NCBI RefSeq assembly: GCF_013215705.1
Contig: NZ_JABSQR010000001.1
Location: forward strand, 16,677-80,676
Direction of reading: 5' to 3'
Source of the DNA: Moritella sp.
GTDB taxonomy: Bacteria > Pseudomonadota > Gammaproteobacteria > Enterobacterales > Moritellaceae
Length of the DNA: 64,000 bases
Position 1 is the first letter of the stretch; each line of letters opens with the position of its first letter. This document shows positions 55,934-64,000 of this stretch, in pieces. The position numbers and the translations under genes were made by a program. The notes beneath the pieces were generated by a model. The model searched no databases and had not been told where the DNA came from. It saw only the letters and a list, made by a program, of their open reading frames with translations.

Positions 55934-56979
55934 GCAAGCAAGTGGGTAGCAGTACAGCACGTAATCAGGGTAAAACCATTGATATGCAAGCAGAAGAGGC
56001 TGTGGTGACGGTGAGCCGTGAAGCAAAAATATTTATGCCCGATCTCGATAATGACTTGAGTAAAGTCCCCGCATCCATTAGCGCTGAAGATGTTGTTGAT
56101 GATACTTACCGCGGATTAACGCTCGAAGCATTACCAATCAAAGGGTTAAAATCGTTTGTCATCGGTATTGCGAGTATCTTTGGTGTGATGTCGTTATGGC
56201 AAATCTATACCGTATTCCAAAGCGCCTTAGCCCTGCATTGGATCGCTGCTGCTGGTTTTTCAGGATTGATTATCATTGTTGCCATGCTGGCCTTACGTAG
56301 CATGTTTAGTTTTATGGCTGACAAAGAAAATATGGCTGCGTTAGCAGGGTTACAAGATAAGGCCGAGCAATTAAAAGTGACCAATGATGTTGGTCAAGCA
56401 AAGGGATTTATCGCTAAGTTAACGCAGTTTTATAAAGGTAAACCACAAGCACCACTGCTGGCTAAAAGCATTACAACCATGCCTGATTACAGCAGTGATA
56501 AAGAAGCCATAGTCCATCTCGAACAGGTGTTTTTAGCACCATTAGATAAAGAAGCATTACGCCGTGTATCTAAACACAGCTTACAAACCGGCGTGGTGGT
56601 GGCTGCGAGTCCTTGGGCGGCAGTTGATATGCTATTAGCATTATGGCGTAGTATGAAAATGATTGACGAAGTCGGGCAGGTATACGGCATGCGCCCTTCG
56701 TTGGCCAACCGTTACAAATTATTCAAAAGCGTGCTCCGTTACTTAGCATTTATTGGTGTTACTGAGTTGGCGCTAGATGAAATGTTACAAGAATTTGGTA
56801 CCACTAGCTTAGCGAGCATCACTGGCGCACGTGTCAGTCAAGGTATTGGCGCTGGTGTGTATACGGCACGTATTGGTTTGGCTGCGATTACAGCTTGTCG
56901 ACCAGTTCGATTTTCGCCAGAAAACAAACCGAAATTGAAAGATTTTATAAAACGTATAATACAACGTATGAATGGTTAA
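55924..56979 (+). CDS. ycjF: YcjF-family (DUF697) membrane protein
   Basis: 351 aa. Hydrophilic N-terminus, then two membrane helices about residues 85-130, and a DUF697 C-terminal region (LLALWRSMKMIDEVGQVYGM, ARIGLAAITACRPVRF). In E. coli ycjX-ycjF follow the phage-shock genes, which are not in this window. Two start ATGs (55924, 55930) are possible; the first has AGGGGAC upstream. Confidence 0.9.
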   Translation: MPMSKQVGSSTARNQGKTIDMQAEEAVVTVSREAKIFMPDLDNDLSKVPASISAEDVVDDTYRGLTLEALPIKGLKSFVIGIASIFGVMSLWQIYTVFQSALALHWIAAAGFSGLIIIVAMLALRSMFSFMADKENMAALAGLQDKAEQLKVTNDVGQAKGFIAKLTQFYKGKPQAPLLAKSITTMPDYSSDKEAIVHLEQVFLAPLDKEALRRVSKHSLQTGVVVAASPWAAVDMLLALWRSMKMIDEVGQVYGMRPSLANRYKLFKSVLRYLAFIGVTELALDEMLQEFGTTSLASITGARVSQGIGAGVYTARIGLAAITACRPVRFSPENKPKLKDFIKRIIQRMNG

Positions 56980-57073
56980 AATCAGCGAATATAAATAGGT
57001 CCGTTCCCAGCCGAATACCAGTATTTTTTGAAATTAATAATCTACGCTTCGAGTAATACAGTGATGTGATGAT

Positions 57074-57081
57074 GGGGGGGG
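57074..57081. other. Homopolymer G tract
   Basis: Eight consecutive G in an AT-rich intergenic region; possibly a slippery tract or assembly ambiguity. The region 56980-57305 otherwise holds only the gene relic at 57101. Confidence 0.4.
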
Positions 57082-57100
57082 TTGTATGGTCAAGCTGTAA

Positions 57101-57220
57101 TCTATTCAGAGTATTTTAACACGTGACTCCGAAGAAGTGTTCCAACAAGTCTCTCACTTCTTCGAGGAGCTAAGGTCAGTTGAAGGTTTAAACATTCAAC
57201 AAATTACGCAACAGATATAA
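57101..57220 (+). pseudogene. Gene remnant of unknown identity
   Basis: One frame reads SIQSILTRDSEEVFQQVSHF then FEELRSVEGLNIQQITQQI and a stop. The composition is protein-like but there is no start codon, and a stop lies just before it. A hairpin CGAAGAAGTG/CACTTCTTCG overlaps it. Family not recognised. Confidence 0.4.
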
Positions 57221-57305
57221 TAAGTGGCCGTTGTTGCCATGTGCTTTAAATTAGAATAGGTCCCATGATAATTTCAATCTGAACAATAATCTGAATTAGG
57301 TAATT

Positions 57306-58229
57306 ATGAACAAAGCATACAAGGTTCGTATTGATAGGGTACTTAAGTATATTGAGGCTCATTTGGCTAACAAAATATCCCTTGCTGAAGTGGCTGAAGT
57401 AAGTCATTTTTCGGTATTCCACTTTCACCGTATTTTTACCGGTATTGTCGGTGAGACCGTTAATGATTATATAGCTAGGCGTAGGCTAGAGAAAGCTGTC
57501 AACTTGTTAATTTTTAAAACAGAACTACCCATTACTCAAATTGCTTTAGATAGTGGTTTTTCATCGAGCGCCAACTTTTCAAAAGCCGTTAGACTTCATT
57601 TTGGTTTTAGTCCGTCAGAAATTAGGAATCCAGATAAAGTCAAAGATAGCAAGATTGGAAAAATATCTAGCAAGTATGGAAAAGATTTTAATCCCTCGGA
57701 TTTGTATCCTACTCGTATCACACATGAAGTGATGAATACATTTAACTTAGAGGATACAAATATGAAAGTTGAAGTAAGAGAATTTGATAAAAGGCGAGTA
57801 TGTACTTTAGCTTCAGCAGGAGGTTATGAAGCTGAAGCCATATATAAAGCATGGGATAAATTGATAGATTGGGCTGTCGGTAACGGAATAAAACCTGAGG
57901 AGCAAAAACGATTTGCCTTTGCGTTTGATAACCCCACGGTTACCCCTGTAGATAAATGTCGTTATTCAGCTTCTATCGTAATTGGCGATGATATTCAGGT
58001 TAACTCACCATTTACCTTATCTGAAATACCAAAGGGTAAGTATGCTGTACTTTATTATAAAGGTCATCCAGAGGACGCAATTAAGGCCCAATTGAGTATC
58101 TATTCTGATTGGCTGCCTGATAGTGGATTTGAACCAGATGAGTTTCCCATGCTTGAACGTTATTTGAATGATGCAAGAGTTGATGGTTATATTGAAATGG
58201 AAATTTACGTTAAACTGAAAGATATATAA
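57306..58229 (+). CDS. AraC-type regulator with GyrI-like effector domain
   Basis: 307 aa. Residues 1-105 are the AraC double helix-turn-helix at the N-terminus (ANKISLAEVAEVSHFSVFHF.., LPITQIALDSGFSSSANFSK); residues 155-305 are a GyrI-like small-molecule-binding domain (KVEVREFDKRRVCTLASAGG). This HTH-first arrangement resembles Rob/BmrR-type multidrug sensors. It may act on the ABC pair downstream (inference only). The start is ATG 57306. Confidence 0.88.
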   Translation: MNKAYKVRIDRVLKYIEAHLANKISLAEVAEVSHFSVFHFHRIFTGIVGETVNDYIARRRLEKAVNLLIFKTELPITQIALDSGFSSSANFSKAVRLHFGFSPSEIRNPDKVKDSKIGKISSKYGKDFNPSDLYPTRITHEVMNTFNLEDTNMKVEVREFDKRRVCTLASAGGYEAEAIYKAWDKLIDWAVGNGIKPEEQKRFAFAFDNPTVTPVDKCRYSASIVIGDDIQVNSPFTLSEIPKGKYAVLYYKGHPEDAIKAQLSIYSDWLPDSGFEPDEFPMLERYLNDARVDGYIEMEIYVKLKDI

Positions 58230-58304
58230 TGGTATTTTCCATACTTTCTTAACCCAAACACTTAACTACTAAAGTAAATTATTCACCTTACTTTTGTCTA
58301 CGAA

Positions 58305-58434
58305 CGAGTTAGCCTGTTTAGCTAACTCGAAATTGCCCCATTTACTCATGCGAAGAATGGTCGTTGTTTCTCATATCAAATGATTTACAGGAGTGAATCG
58401 AAAATGGCGGACAGTATTACTTAGCCATTACAAG
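58305..58434 (+). repeat. Dispersed intergenic repeat, copy B
   Basis: Matches 33694-33803, with an identical 24-bp block at 58384-58407. It begins at an inverted repeat CGAGTTAGC (58305-58313) and GCTAACTCG (58321-58329). The 58230-58920 gene-free region holds this, the IS6 relic, and two palindromes. Confidence 0.7.
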
Positions 58435-58502
58435 TTTATTTATGCTAACGGATAGTATCTTTAATACTTTGATAAAGGTGATAGCCTCGTGTTTTAATCA
58501 TC

Positions 58503-58654
58503 GAGTTGGGTGCGTATTTTACAACCCAAGGGTTTAATATTGAGTTGTCACATGATATTACGCTTCGCAAATATTTCTTCTATTTCACGATAACTGAGTT
58601 TATAGGTGAGATAATCTCTGATGGATAGTGTCGCGCTGATAAATTGATACTCAT
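58503..58654 (-). pseudogene. IS6-family transposase relic
   Basis: On the minus strand, three frames in turn give MSINLSARHYPSEIIS, TYKLSYREIEEIFAKRNIM and DNSILNPWVVKYAPNS. These correspond to the N-terminal part of IS6/IS26-type transposases (GRHYP.., LSYRDLEE, VDHSTI..RWV.KYAP). A deletion and two frameshifts separate them. The remainder of the transposase is absent. Confidence 0.75.
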
Positions 58655-58695
58655 GTTGTAATGCCTCTTAAAATATAAATTATCAACACTTTGAT

Positions 58696-58720
58696 TTATA
58701 TCGCTAACTTTTCGATATAA
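58696..58720. promoter_or_regulatory. Inverted repeat upstream of the ABC pair
   Basis: TTATATCG (58696-58703) and CGATATAA (58713-58720), perfect 8-bp arms, 200 bp before the first ABC gene. Confidence 0.35.
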
Positions 58721-58752
58721 CCGAAAAAATCAATTGCTAATTCTAATGTAAT

Positions 58753-58769
58753 TGCTCATATTATGAGCA
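58753..58769. promoter_or_regulatory. Palindrome upstream of the ABC pair
   Basis: TGCTCATATTATGAGCA is a perfect palindrome around one central base. A candidate operator, 151 bp before the start codon. Confidence 0.4.
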
Positions 58770-58920
58770 TTACTATAAGATCAAAACGTAGGCTCGCTTA
58801 TCGAACATATTATTTACGACTTAAACCTGATTACGGTATCCAAAGCACCAGTGGTGAGAGCCTTATACGCTCAACATATCAATCCCACACCTTTTCTCAC
58901 TACCTCAATAAGTTGGGAAT

Positions 58921-60531
58921 ATGATAAATAAAATCAGCCAATACTATCTCACACCTGCGCTGATGCCTGCGTTGCAACCCGCCATCGCAAAACTCACGCT
59001 GGGCACCTTTGCTGAAGTGGTCGCTGCACTTGCAAAAATAGGCGCACTATTGTGTTTAATACAACTGATTGACGACCTCTCGAGTAAATGGGTTTTCAGT
59101 GCAATCGGCCTTTGGCTCGTTAGTGCCGCCGTTTCTTCATTAGCATCTTGGTGGGTTCATGAAGCTGAAGCCCAATTTTCCTCTCAGGTGCGCCGTCAAG
59201 TAGCTCAGCATCTAGTTAGGTTGCCAAGTAAAACCGTCGCTCGATATGGTGAAAATCAACTTCGCCGCTTGGCTTCGGAGGACATTAGTACACTGCACCA
59301 TATGATTGCCCACTTACCGTCTGAATTTGTCACGTTTATGTTGGTGCCATTGGCGTCCATCCTCATCATGTTGAGCTTAGCTGGGCCAATTGCTCTTTTG
59401 GCCCTTATCCCAGGTCTTCTCGCTTCACTTTATTATCTGGTGTTTCTACCCAAGTATGCGGCTAAATATGGCGCTGAACGCATGAACATCATGGGTGAGA
59501 TTGTCACTGCAGTGAATGATTACACAAGGGGCATCCGAGTCAACCGTATTTATGGTACTCAATCGGGCGCCATTGCTAATTATCGACATGCCACGCAACG
59601 CTTTACAGACGGTATCGTAAAGTGGGTGAGCAATGTTGCACTTGCTGCTGCGGTTGCTGTAGCGCTGTTACAAGCGGTCGCCACTTTAGCAATCGCTTAC
59701 ACGATTTCCTATCAGTTAAGCCCCGCGGCCATGGCTTCGGTTTTATTTTTTGGTCTTGCCATCGTGACACCCGTGCTAAAGTTGGGCCACGGCTTAGACT
59801 ATGTGACGGCAGGTAAAAACGCCGCCAAACACATCAGCGACTTTTTACAAGAAAGCACCATCGCTTCAGGCCAAGTCAACCGAGAGAGAAAATCAGATTC
59901 GTTACATGCCGAACATATCAAGGTCGTCGCCGATCAAAATACGATCATCAACGACCTTTCTTATTCTTTTCTTCCCGGTTCTTTTACAGCCATCATGGGC
60001 CCGAGTGGCGTTGGGAAAAGCACTTTTTTACGTATCTTATCCGGATACGAACAGCCTTCATCAGGGACCGTTACCCTAGGTCATGATGATATATCAGACC
60101 TTGATGAAGTATCGCGACATAATGCCATACGCTACGTCCCTCAAAACACAGGCGTTTTGAAAACAACGGTGCGAGAGAATCTGCAATTGGCTACACCAGA
60201 TGCCACCGACGATATGCTCCGCGATGCACTGAGCCGCGCCCAGTTGATTATTGATCTTGCAGCGGACGCAGCCTCTCTCTCCGGTGGGCAACAACAACGC
60301 ATCTCTCTTGCTAACGTGTTCTTAAGTAACGCCAACATCATCTTACTTGACGAACCTACGAGTGCCCTCGATAAGGAGACCGCGTTGGTTGTGATGCAAA
60401 ACTTGCGTGCTCTGGCTCACCAACAAGGTAAGACCATTATTGTGGTTACCCATGACTCTGACCTCGCTCAGCAAACAGATTTTACGCTGACGTTAACTCG
60501 AAACGCTGAAACACAGGACGAAGACGTATGA
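58921..60531 (+). CDS. ABC exporter-fold half-transporter, first subunit
   Basis: 536 aa: six-helix type IV (exporter-fold) membrane domain, then an ATPase with Walker A GPSGVGKST, signature LSGGQQQR and Walker B IILLDEP followed by TSALDKET. Its closest look-alikes among families I know are the YbtP/YbtQ or IrtA/IrtB siderophore uptake pairs and CydD-type exporters; no specific substrate can be assigned. Codon use looks richer in G+C than the window average. The start is ATG 58921. Overlaps the second subunit by four bases. Confidence 0.85.
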   Translation: MINKISQYYLTPALMPALQPAIAKLTLGTFAEVVAALAKIGALLCLIQLIDDLSSKWVFSAIGLWLVSAAVSSLASWWVHEAEAQFSSQVRRQVAQHLVRLPSKTVARYGENQLRRLASEDISTLHHMIAHLPSEFVTFMLVPLASILIMLSLAGPIALLALIPGLLASLYYLVFLPKYAAKYGAERMNIMGEIVTAVNDYTRGIRVNRIYGTQSGAIANYRHATQRFTDGIVKWVSNVALAAAVAVALLQAVATLAIAYTISYQLSPAAMASVLFFGLAIVTPVLKLGHGLDYVTAGKNAAKHISDFLQESTIASGQVNRERKSDSLHAEHIKVVADQNTIINDLSYSFLPGSFTAIMGPSGVGKSTFLRILSGYEQPSSGTVTLGHDDISDLDEVSRHNAIRYVPQNTGVLKTTVRENLQLATPDATDDMLRDALSRAQLIIDLAADAASLSGGQQQRISLANVFLSNANIILLDEPTSALDKETALVVMQNLRALAHQQGKTIIVVTHDSDLAQQTDFTLTLTRNAETQDEDV

Positions 60532-62180
60532 CGAACAGCAGCACTAATTCCGTTAGCAAAGCACTTCCAGAACAGGTAAAACGTCGGCTGTACCTTGTTG
60601 GCACTGGTTGGGTACTCGTTGCCGTACTGGAAGCTGCTGCCTATACTGTTTTGGCCCTAGCCATCGTTGAACAGCAAACACCTATGTATGTTTTGGTGGC
60701 AGCGGCTGCCGCAATCTTGGCGACGGTGATCGTCACACGATCTGGCTTTTTGTCCGGAGCAAAACTTACTGGTGATCTCTATTCAGCGCTTGGTAAAGCA
60801 CTTAGCCAAGCAAAGCTAGCTTGGTTTACCGAGCATCACAGAACGCAAACAACTCAACTGGCTGAGCGTGGCATTCCTGGTTTTATGAGCATACCAGCTC
60901 ACCAACTGCAAACCTTCCTGCATGCGCCACTCCTACCTTTATTTTTGGTGGTTGGTATTGGTCTAGTTGGTGGTGTAACCATAGCAGCGCTGAGTGCAGT
61001 GTTACTCGCAGGCGCGTTATTCATTCAATATAAAGCGCAATTGGCACTGATCCATACCGATCGCGATCGACACAGCGCAGATGTGAATACCACCAAGTAC
61101 ACACTCGAACTGATCGATCACCTGGATCTACTGCGCGCGACCGCCGGTCCAAAGCGGGCGATTGAGCGAATTGAAGCAAGTTGGACTAAGCAAGAACAAA
61201 TTCACAAAAGCATCAACCGTGCGGCATCTAAAACCACATTTGTATCGACGCTCGCGACAATTTTACCGCTGGCTGGTATGGCGAGTTACTTGGTTGTCTC
61301 TGGTACAACAGAGCCACTATTGATTTTATCGCTTTTGATATTAATCACTAGAGCAGCAGCGCCGTTGGGCGAGTTAGCATTGGCTGGGTTTGCGATTAAT
61401 GATGTGCGCGCGGCGATTAAAGACTATATTCATTTAACCACGGTACCAAGCTTGCCAGAGCCTAAACCAGAAAATGCTCAGCAGCCCAATCATCACGAAC
61501 TGCAGTTGCATAATGTTGGCTGCTCAGGCATTTTTATTGGTGCAAACGCAGAAGTTATAGAAGGCGCGAAAGTTGTGATTAATGGACCAAGTGGCGGTGG
61601 TAAGAGTACCCTGTTAGGTTTGCTGATGCGATTTGATGACCCTACACAAGGTCGAATTACCCTGGGTGGTGTCGATATAAAACAAATCCGTTACGCTGTG
61701 CTCACTCAATATTTTTCTTACGTTGCACAAGATCCTATTGTTTTCACTGGGACTTTGGCAGACAACATCCGCTTAGGTAAACCGGATGCGAGCGATGAAG
61801 AAATCGAGCAATGTGCAAGGCATGCTCAGTTAAGTGAGGTGATAGATCGATCTGAATTAGGCATTCATCAACTTGTCGGGCAAAAAGGTGAGGCGTTATC
61901 TGGTGGCGAGAGGCAAAGATTGGCCATAGCGCGCGCTCTAATCAAGCAAGCACCTATACTGATTTTTGACGAAGCCACTTCGGCACTTGATGATGCTACC
62001 GAGATACTTATCGCAGAACATATTCATTCGCTAAAAGCGACGGTAATTGTGGTAACACACAGGGAACCAAGTATCTGGCAACCTACAATGGAATTTAATA
62101 TACAAAACCAAACTGTCACCCATCAGTTACACAGTACTAAGCCCAACCCGAGCAAGACGATGGCAGCGGAACCAGCATAG
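60528..62180 (+). CDS. ABC exporter-fold half-transporter, second subunit
   Basis: 550 aa with the same architecture as the preceding gene: six-helix membrane domain, Walker A GPSGGGKST, signature LSGGERQR, Walker B ILIFDEATSALDD, H-loop VTHREPS. Begins in the stop of the first subunit (ATGA), so the two form a heterodimer. The AraC/GyrI gene upstream could control them. Ends in a double terminator. Confidence 0.86.
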   Translation: MTNSSTNSVSKALPEQVKRRLYLVGTGWVLVAVLEAAAYTVLALAIVEQQTPMYVLVAAAAAILATVIVTRSGFLSGAKLTGDLYSALGKALSQAKLAWFTEHHRTQTTQLAERGIPGFMSIPAHQLQTFLHAPLLPLFLVVGIGLVGGVTIAALSAVLLAGALFIQYKAQLALIHTDRDRHSADVNTTKYTLELIDHLDLLRATAGPKRAIERIEASWTKQEQIHKSINRAASKTTFVSTLATILPLAGMASYLVVSGTTEPLLILSLLILITRAAAPLGELALAGFAINDVRAAIKDYIHLTTVPSLPEPKPENAQQPNHHELQLHNVGCSGIFIGANAEVIEGAKVVINGPSGGGKSTLLGLLMRFDDPTQGRITLGGVDIKQIRYAVLTQYFSYVAQDPIVFTGTLADNIRLGKPDASDEEIEQCARHAQLSEVIDRSELGIHQLVGQKGEALSGGERQRLAIARALIKQAPILIFDEATSALDDATEILIAEHIHSLKATVIVVTHREPSIWQPTMEFNIQNQTVTHQLHSTKPNPSKTMAAEPA

Positions 62181-62191
62181 TAACGATGTGT

Positions 62192-62254
62192 TGGTCACAA
62201 GAGCTAGCACTTGTGACCATACTTAATAGCCTCGCTCATTCGAGGCTATTTTTG
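62192..62254 (+). terminator. Tandem terminators after the ABC pair
   Basis: Two hairpins: TGGTCACAAG/CTTGTGACCA (62192-62219, loop 8 nt), then AATAGCCTCG/CGAGGCTATT (62225-62250) followed by TTTTG. Confidence 0.88.
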
Positions 62255-62411
62255 TTTGTGGGTTGTGTCGAAAATTTTGGCGGGGCACAAGCGTACTGAT
62301 TTTCAGATACAGTTAGGCTGCGAAGTTTCCAATACAAAACCTTATCTGAATAACTATAAATAGAAGAAGTGTATAACAAAGTTCTGTCCAGCAGTGGATT
62401 AGTGCAATAGC

Positions 62412-62434
62412 GTTAAGCCGAACTTGCCCCATTT
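62412..62434 (+). repeat. Dispersed repeat, partial copy C
   Basis: GTTAAGCCGAACTTGCCCC and four more bases match the start of copy A at 33694. The remaining repeat is absent. The rest of the 62255-62795 gap holds only AT-rich sequence with a TTGTTGATAATTA motif at 62553 and 62714. Confidence 0.6.
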
Positions 62435-62748
62435 TGTTATGGATAATTCTGCTGATTAATCACAACTACTGTGAGTACATTTAGGCATAATTTGGATTTA
62501 CAAAGATAGCAAAAATATATGATTTAACATGCCAAAATATCTAGTTTATCAATTGTTGATAATTACTAAACAATTGATTTTTTAAATGGTAATTTCATAT
62601 TGGCAATGTTTACATGGGTCTCTATAAATACTGTTCTTGTTTTATCCGTGTTTTATTTGATTTTGAATCACTATTCATCAATATCTATTTGTAATTTATA
62701 GTAAATTTGATATTGTTGATAATTATTAAATTGAAATGGAATTCGCCT

Positions 62749-62766
62749 TATACAGAATTCTGTATA
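62749..62766. promoter_or_regulatory. Perfect 18-bp palindrome before the GNAT gene
   Basis: TATACAGAATTCTGTATA, 29 bp before the GTG start. A candidate operator; it is not a LexA box. Confidence 0.45.
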
Positions 62767-62795
62767 GTAAACTGTTATAAGACTCAGGAGGAGTT

Positions 62796-63314
62796 GTGCA
62801 ATTATCAGGTCAAAGAATAAAACTATCACCATTCGATGAAACGGATAAGAGTCTTTTTATTGAAATATCAATGTGTCCCAAAATGATGGAGCATGTTTAT
62901 GAAGCCTTCACATATGAAGACGCTGCAGCGGCGTTCGCAGTTAAATCACAGCCTTGGACTATTGAAAGTGACGGATGGCTGTCATTAGGCATATCTGAAA
63001 CCGCAACCGGTGAAAAAATAGGGAATATAGGACTTAAAATTGTTAACCATGAAGCCAAAATTGCTGTGGTTGGTTATATGATTAAGCAGGGCGCTCAAGG
63101 AAAGGGGTTTGGAAGTGAGGCATTGAACTTGCTTAAAGACTATGCGCTCAATGGATTGGAACTTAACAAGCTAACAGCTACATGTTCAGTTCATAATATG
63201 GGTTCATTTAAACTACTCGAAAAACTTGGCTTTGTTCGTGAGGGCCGTTTACAGAAAAACTCTTTAATTAGTAACAAGTATGTAGATGATTATATCTATG
63301 GTTTGTGTAAGTAG
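62796..63314 (+). CDS. GNAT acetyltransferase, RimJ/RimL-like (probable cassette gene)
   Basis: 172 aa. Acetyl-CoA-binding motif A is MIKQGAQGKGFGSEALNLLKDYA (residues split here for length: KGFGSEAL the pyrophosphate-binding loop). The C-terminal VHNMGSFKLLEKLGFVREG is the RimJ/RimL (Acetyltransf_3) hallmark. Substrate unknown. The GTG start at 62796 follows AGGAGGAG perfectly. An attC-like site starts 2 bp after the stop, so this looks like a gene cassette. Confidence 0.85.
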   Translation: MQLSGQRIKLSPFDETDKSLFIEISMCPKMMEHVYEAFTYEDAAAAFAVKSQPWTIESDGWLSLGISETATGEKIGNIGLKIVNHEAKIAVVGYMIKQGAQGKGFGSEALNLLKDYALNGLELNKLTATCSVHNMGSFKLLEKLGFVREGRLQKNSLISNKYVDDYIYGLCK

Positions 63315-63315
63315 T

Positions 63316-63416
63316 GTTTAACAAGCTGCTGAATTCAGACTCACCAAGGCTGTCATGCCATTTGCTGAGCAAATCGCCCGCCAGCACTCGGCTCACTTAT
63401 TAGCAGGGCGTTATGC
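63316..63416 (+). other. attC-like recombination site
   Basis: 101 bp with GTTTAAC (R-Y-Y-Y-A-A-C) at 63316-63322 and GTTATGC at 63410-63416 (one mismatch to GTTRRRY). AACaaGCTGCT near the start faces AGCAGgGCGTT at the end, and ATTTGC-TGA-GCAAAT forms the central hairpin. It sits directly after the GNAT gene and 12 bp before the next ORF, the geometry of integron cassettes. Confidence 0.7.
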
Positions 63417-63428
63417 ATAGGGAATGCG

Positions 63429-63899
63429 ATGGACCTGCTTAATATTTCAGATGATGATATAGACTTTAACTCATCTAAGTGGTTGCTTGAATATGCGCGT
63501 ATCGTTGGATGCGATCGCTTTAGTGTTGATATTGAAGTGAAAGAAATGGATTTCGCTGTTGAATACCAGAAAAAACTATTGAGTAACCTAGAACCATACT
63601 ACTTGGGTTCAGAGGATGCCAAAATTGTCGTAATGTATAATTATGAGTCAGATGTGCGTCATCAAAAAATGTGGTCTCTCAACCATGACAGTATTTCGAT
63701 TATATTGCGTTTTATGGGGCGCCATTTATTAGATGATATGATTGCGGGCAATGAAGGTATTTCTGGTTGGCGATTTTATAAAGGTAAGGAAATATTGGCA
63801 TGCGCTGTTCACGGCTTTGATTACTTTTATTTTATTGATCCACCTGCAACATTGATAAATATTTTGGGTCCAAAAGCAGTAGTTGGAAAGCAACTATAA
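63429..63899 (+). CDS. Unknown protein, probable integron cassette gene
   Basis: 156 aa, acidic, not recognised. Starts ATG 63429 with a GGGAATGCG-like upstream region. No signal or membrane segment; regularly spaced aromatic residues (FYKGKEI, FDYFYFIDPP) suggest a compact soluble protein, possibly of the immunity or toxin-antitoxin-associated class common in cassettes, but this is a guess. Followed by a short attC-like dyad. Confidence 0.65.
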   Translation: MDLLNISDDDIDFNSSKWLLEYARIVGCDRFSVDIEVKEMDFAVEYQKKLLSNLEPYYLGSEDAKIVVMYNYESDVRHQKMWSLNHDSISIILRFMGRHLLDDMIAGNEGISGWRFYKGKEILACAVHGFDYFYFIDPPATLINILGPKAVVGKQL

Positions 63900-63944
63900 T
63901 AAGAATAGGTGTCGCGCAGCCGACACCTTATTCGAGTGTTGGAC
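63888..63944 (+). other. Second, short attC-like dyad
   Basis: 57 bp overlapping the stop codon. GTTGGAC (63938-63944) fits GTTRRRY; the left end AAGCAAC fits RYYYAAC poorly. Between them AGGTGTCG pairs with CGACACCT. It could instead be a terminator without T tract. Confidence 0.4.
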
Positions 63945-64000
63945 AAGCCCAAGCCCTTCTTTATATAGTAAATTACGAGTTTGATCTTGGTGGGTACGTT

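Noticed and set aside
62371..62418. Possible attC left of the GNAT gene (GTATAAC to GTTAAGC)
   Set aside because: Only 48 bp, below the usual minimum of about 57, with little internal pairing; the right core is part of the dispersed repeat.
1..64000. tRNA, rRNA or CRISPR
   Set aside because: No cloverleaf, rRNA-like or regularly spaced direct-repeat arrays were seen on either strand by reading; a covariance search was not possible here.

Overview
This is a 64 kb chromosomal segment of an AT-rich (roughly 40% G+C by eye) marine gammaproteobacterium. Protein similarity recalled from E. coli, Vibrio and Shewanella, together with the glycogen operon, the assimilatory-type nitrite reductase and tandem chemoreceptors, suggests Moritella or a close relative of the Alteromonadales/Vibrionales border. 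The genus is an inference. No rRNA, tRNA or CRISPR array was seen.

Layout. 1-10 kb: the 3' part of a diaminobutyrate-type aminotransferase, an EAL protein, two paralogous chemoreceptors (637 aa each) separated by a decayed third copy, a DsbA-like lipoprotein, a 2-oxoglutarate/Fe(II) oxygenase and a GGDEF protein. 10-25 kb: housekeeping genes cdd, rlmI, metG, apbC/mrp, udk, dcd, a YjiH-type membrane protein, an AsmA protein, sbcB, an unknown protein, and a DTW-domain tRNA modification enzyme. 25-38 kb: accessory genes including a hydrolase, an oxidoreductase, a MarR/MFS divergent pair with two operators, a CBS protein, a TM2 protein, a Tus-type replication terminator protein, a GlyGly-CTERM trypsin-like protease, a ParD-like antitoxin divergent from a TetR-SDR operon, a tautomerase, a DinB protein and a DEAD-box helicase. 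38-47 kb: the glycogen operon on the minus strand, in transcription order CBM48 protein-glgB-glgP-glgC-glgA. 47-51 kb: nirB-nirD-nirC on the plus strand, divergent from glg. The shared 515-bp region carries a CRP-like site and two FNR-like sites. 51-57 kb: an outer-membrane barrel, rhlE-type helicase, YdjM-like protein, and the ycjX-ycjF pair. 57-64 kb: an AraC regulator, an IS6-family transposase relic, a two-gene ABC exporter-fold pair, and a terminal stretch that looks like integron gene cassettes (GNAT acetyltransferase, a 101-bp attC-like site, an unknown ORF, then a second short attC-like dyad).

How it fits together. Glycogen synthesis and breakdown are in one operon with a terminator-like hairpin between glgC and glgA. 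Nitrite ammonification is likely anaerobically induced. Pyrimidine salvage (cdd, udk, dcd) is spread over 6 kb. Most mobile or foreign signatures lie after 33 kb: a dispersed repeat in three copies, the IS6 relic, attC-like sites and an orphan antitoxin. The most interesting points are the Tus homologue with its cytosine-pocket residues conserved, the cassette-like end of the window, and several unexplained intergenic repeats.
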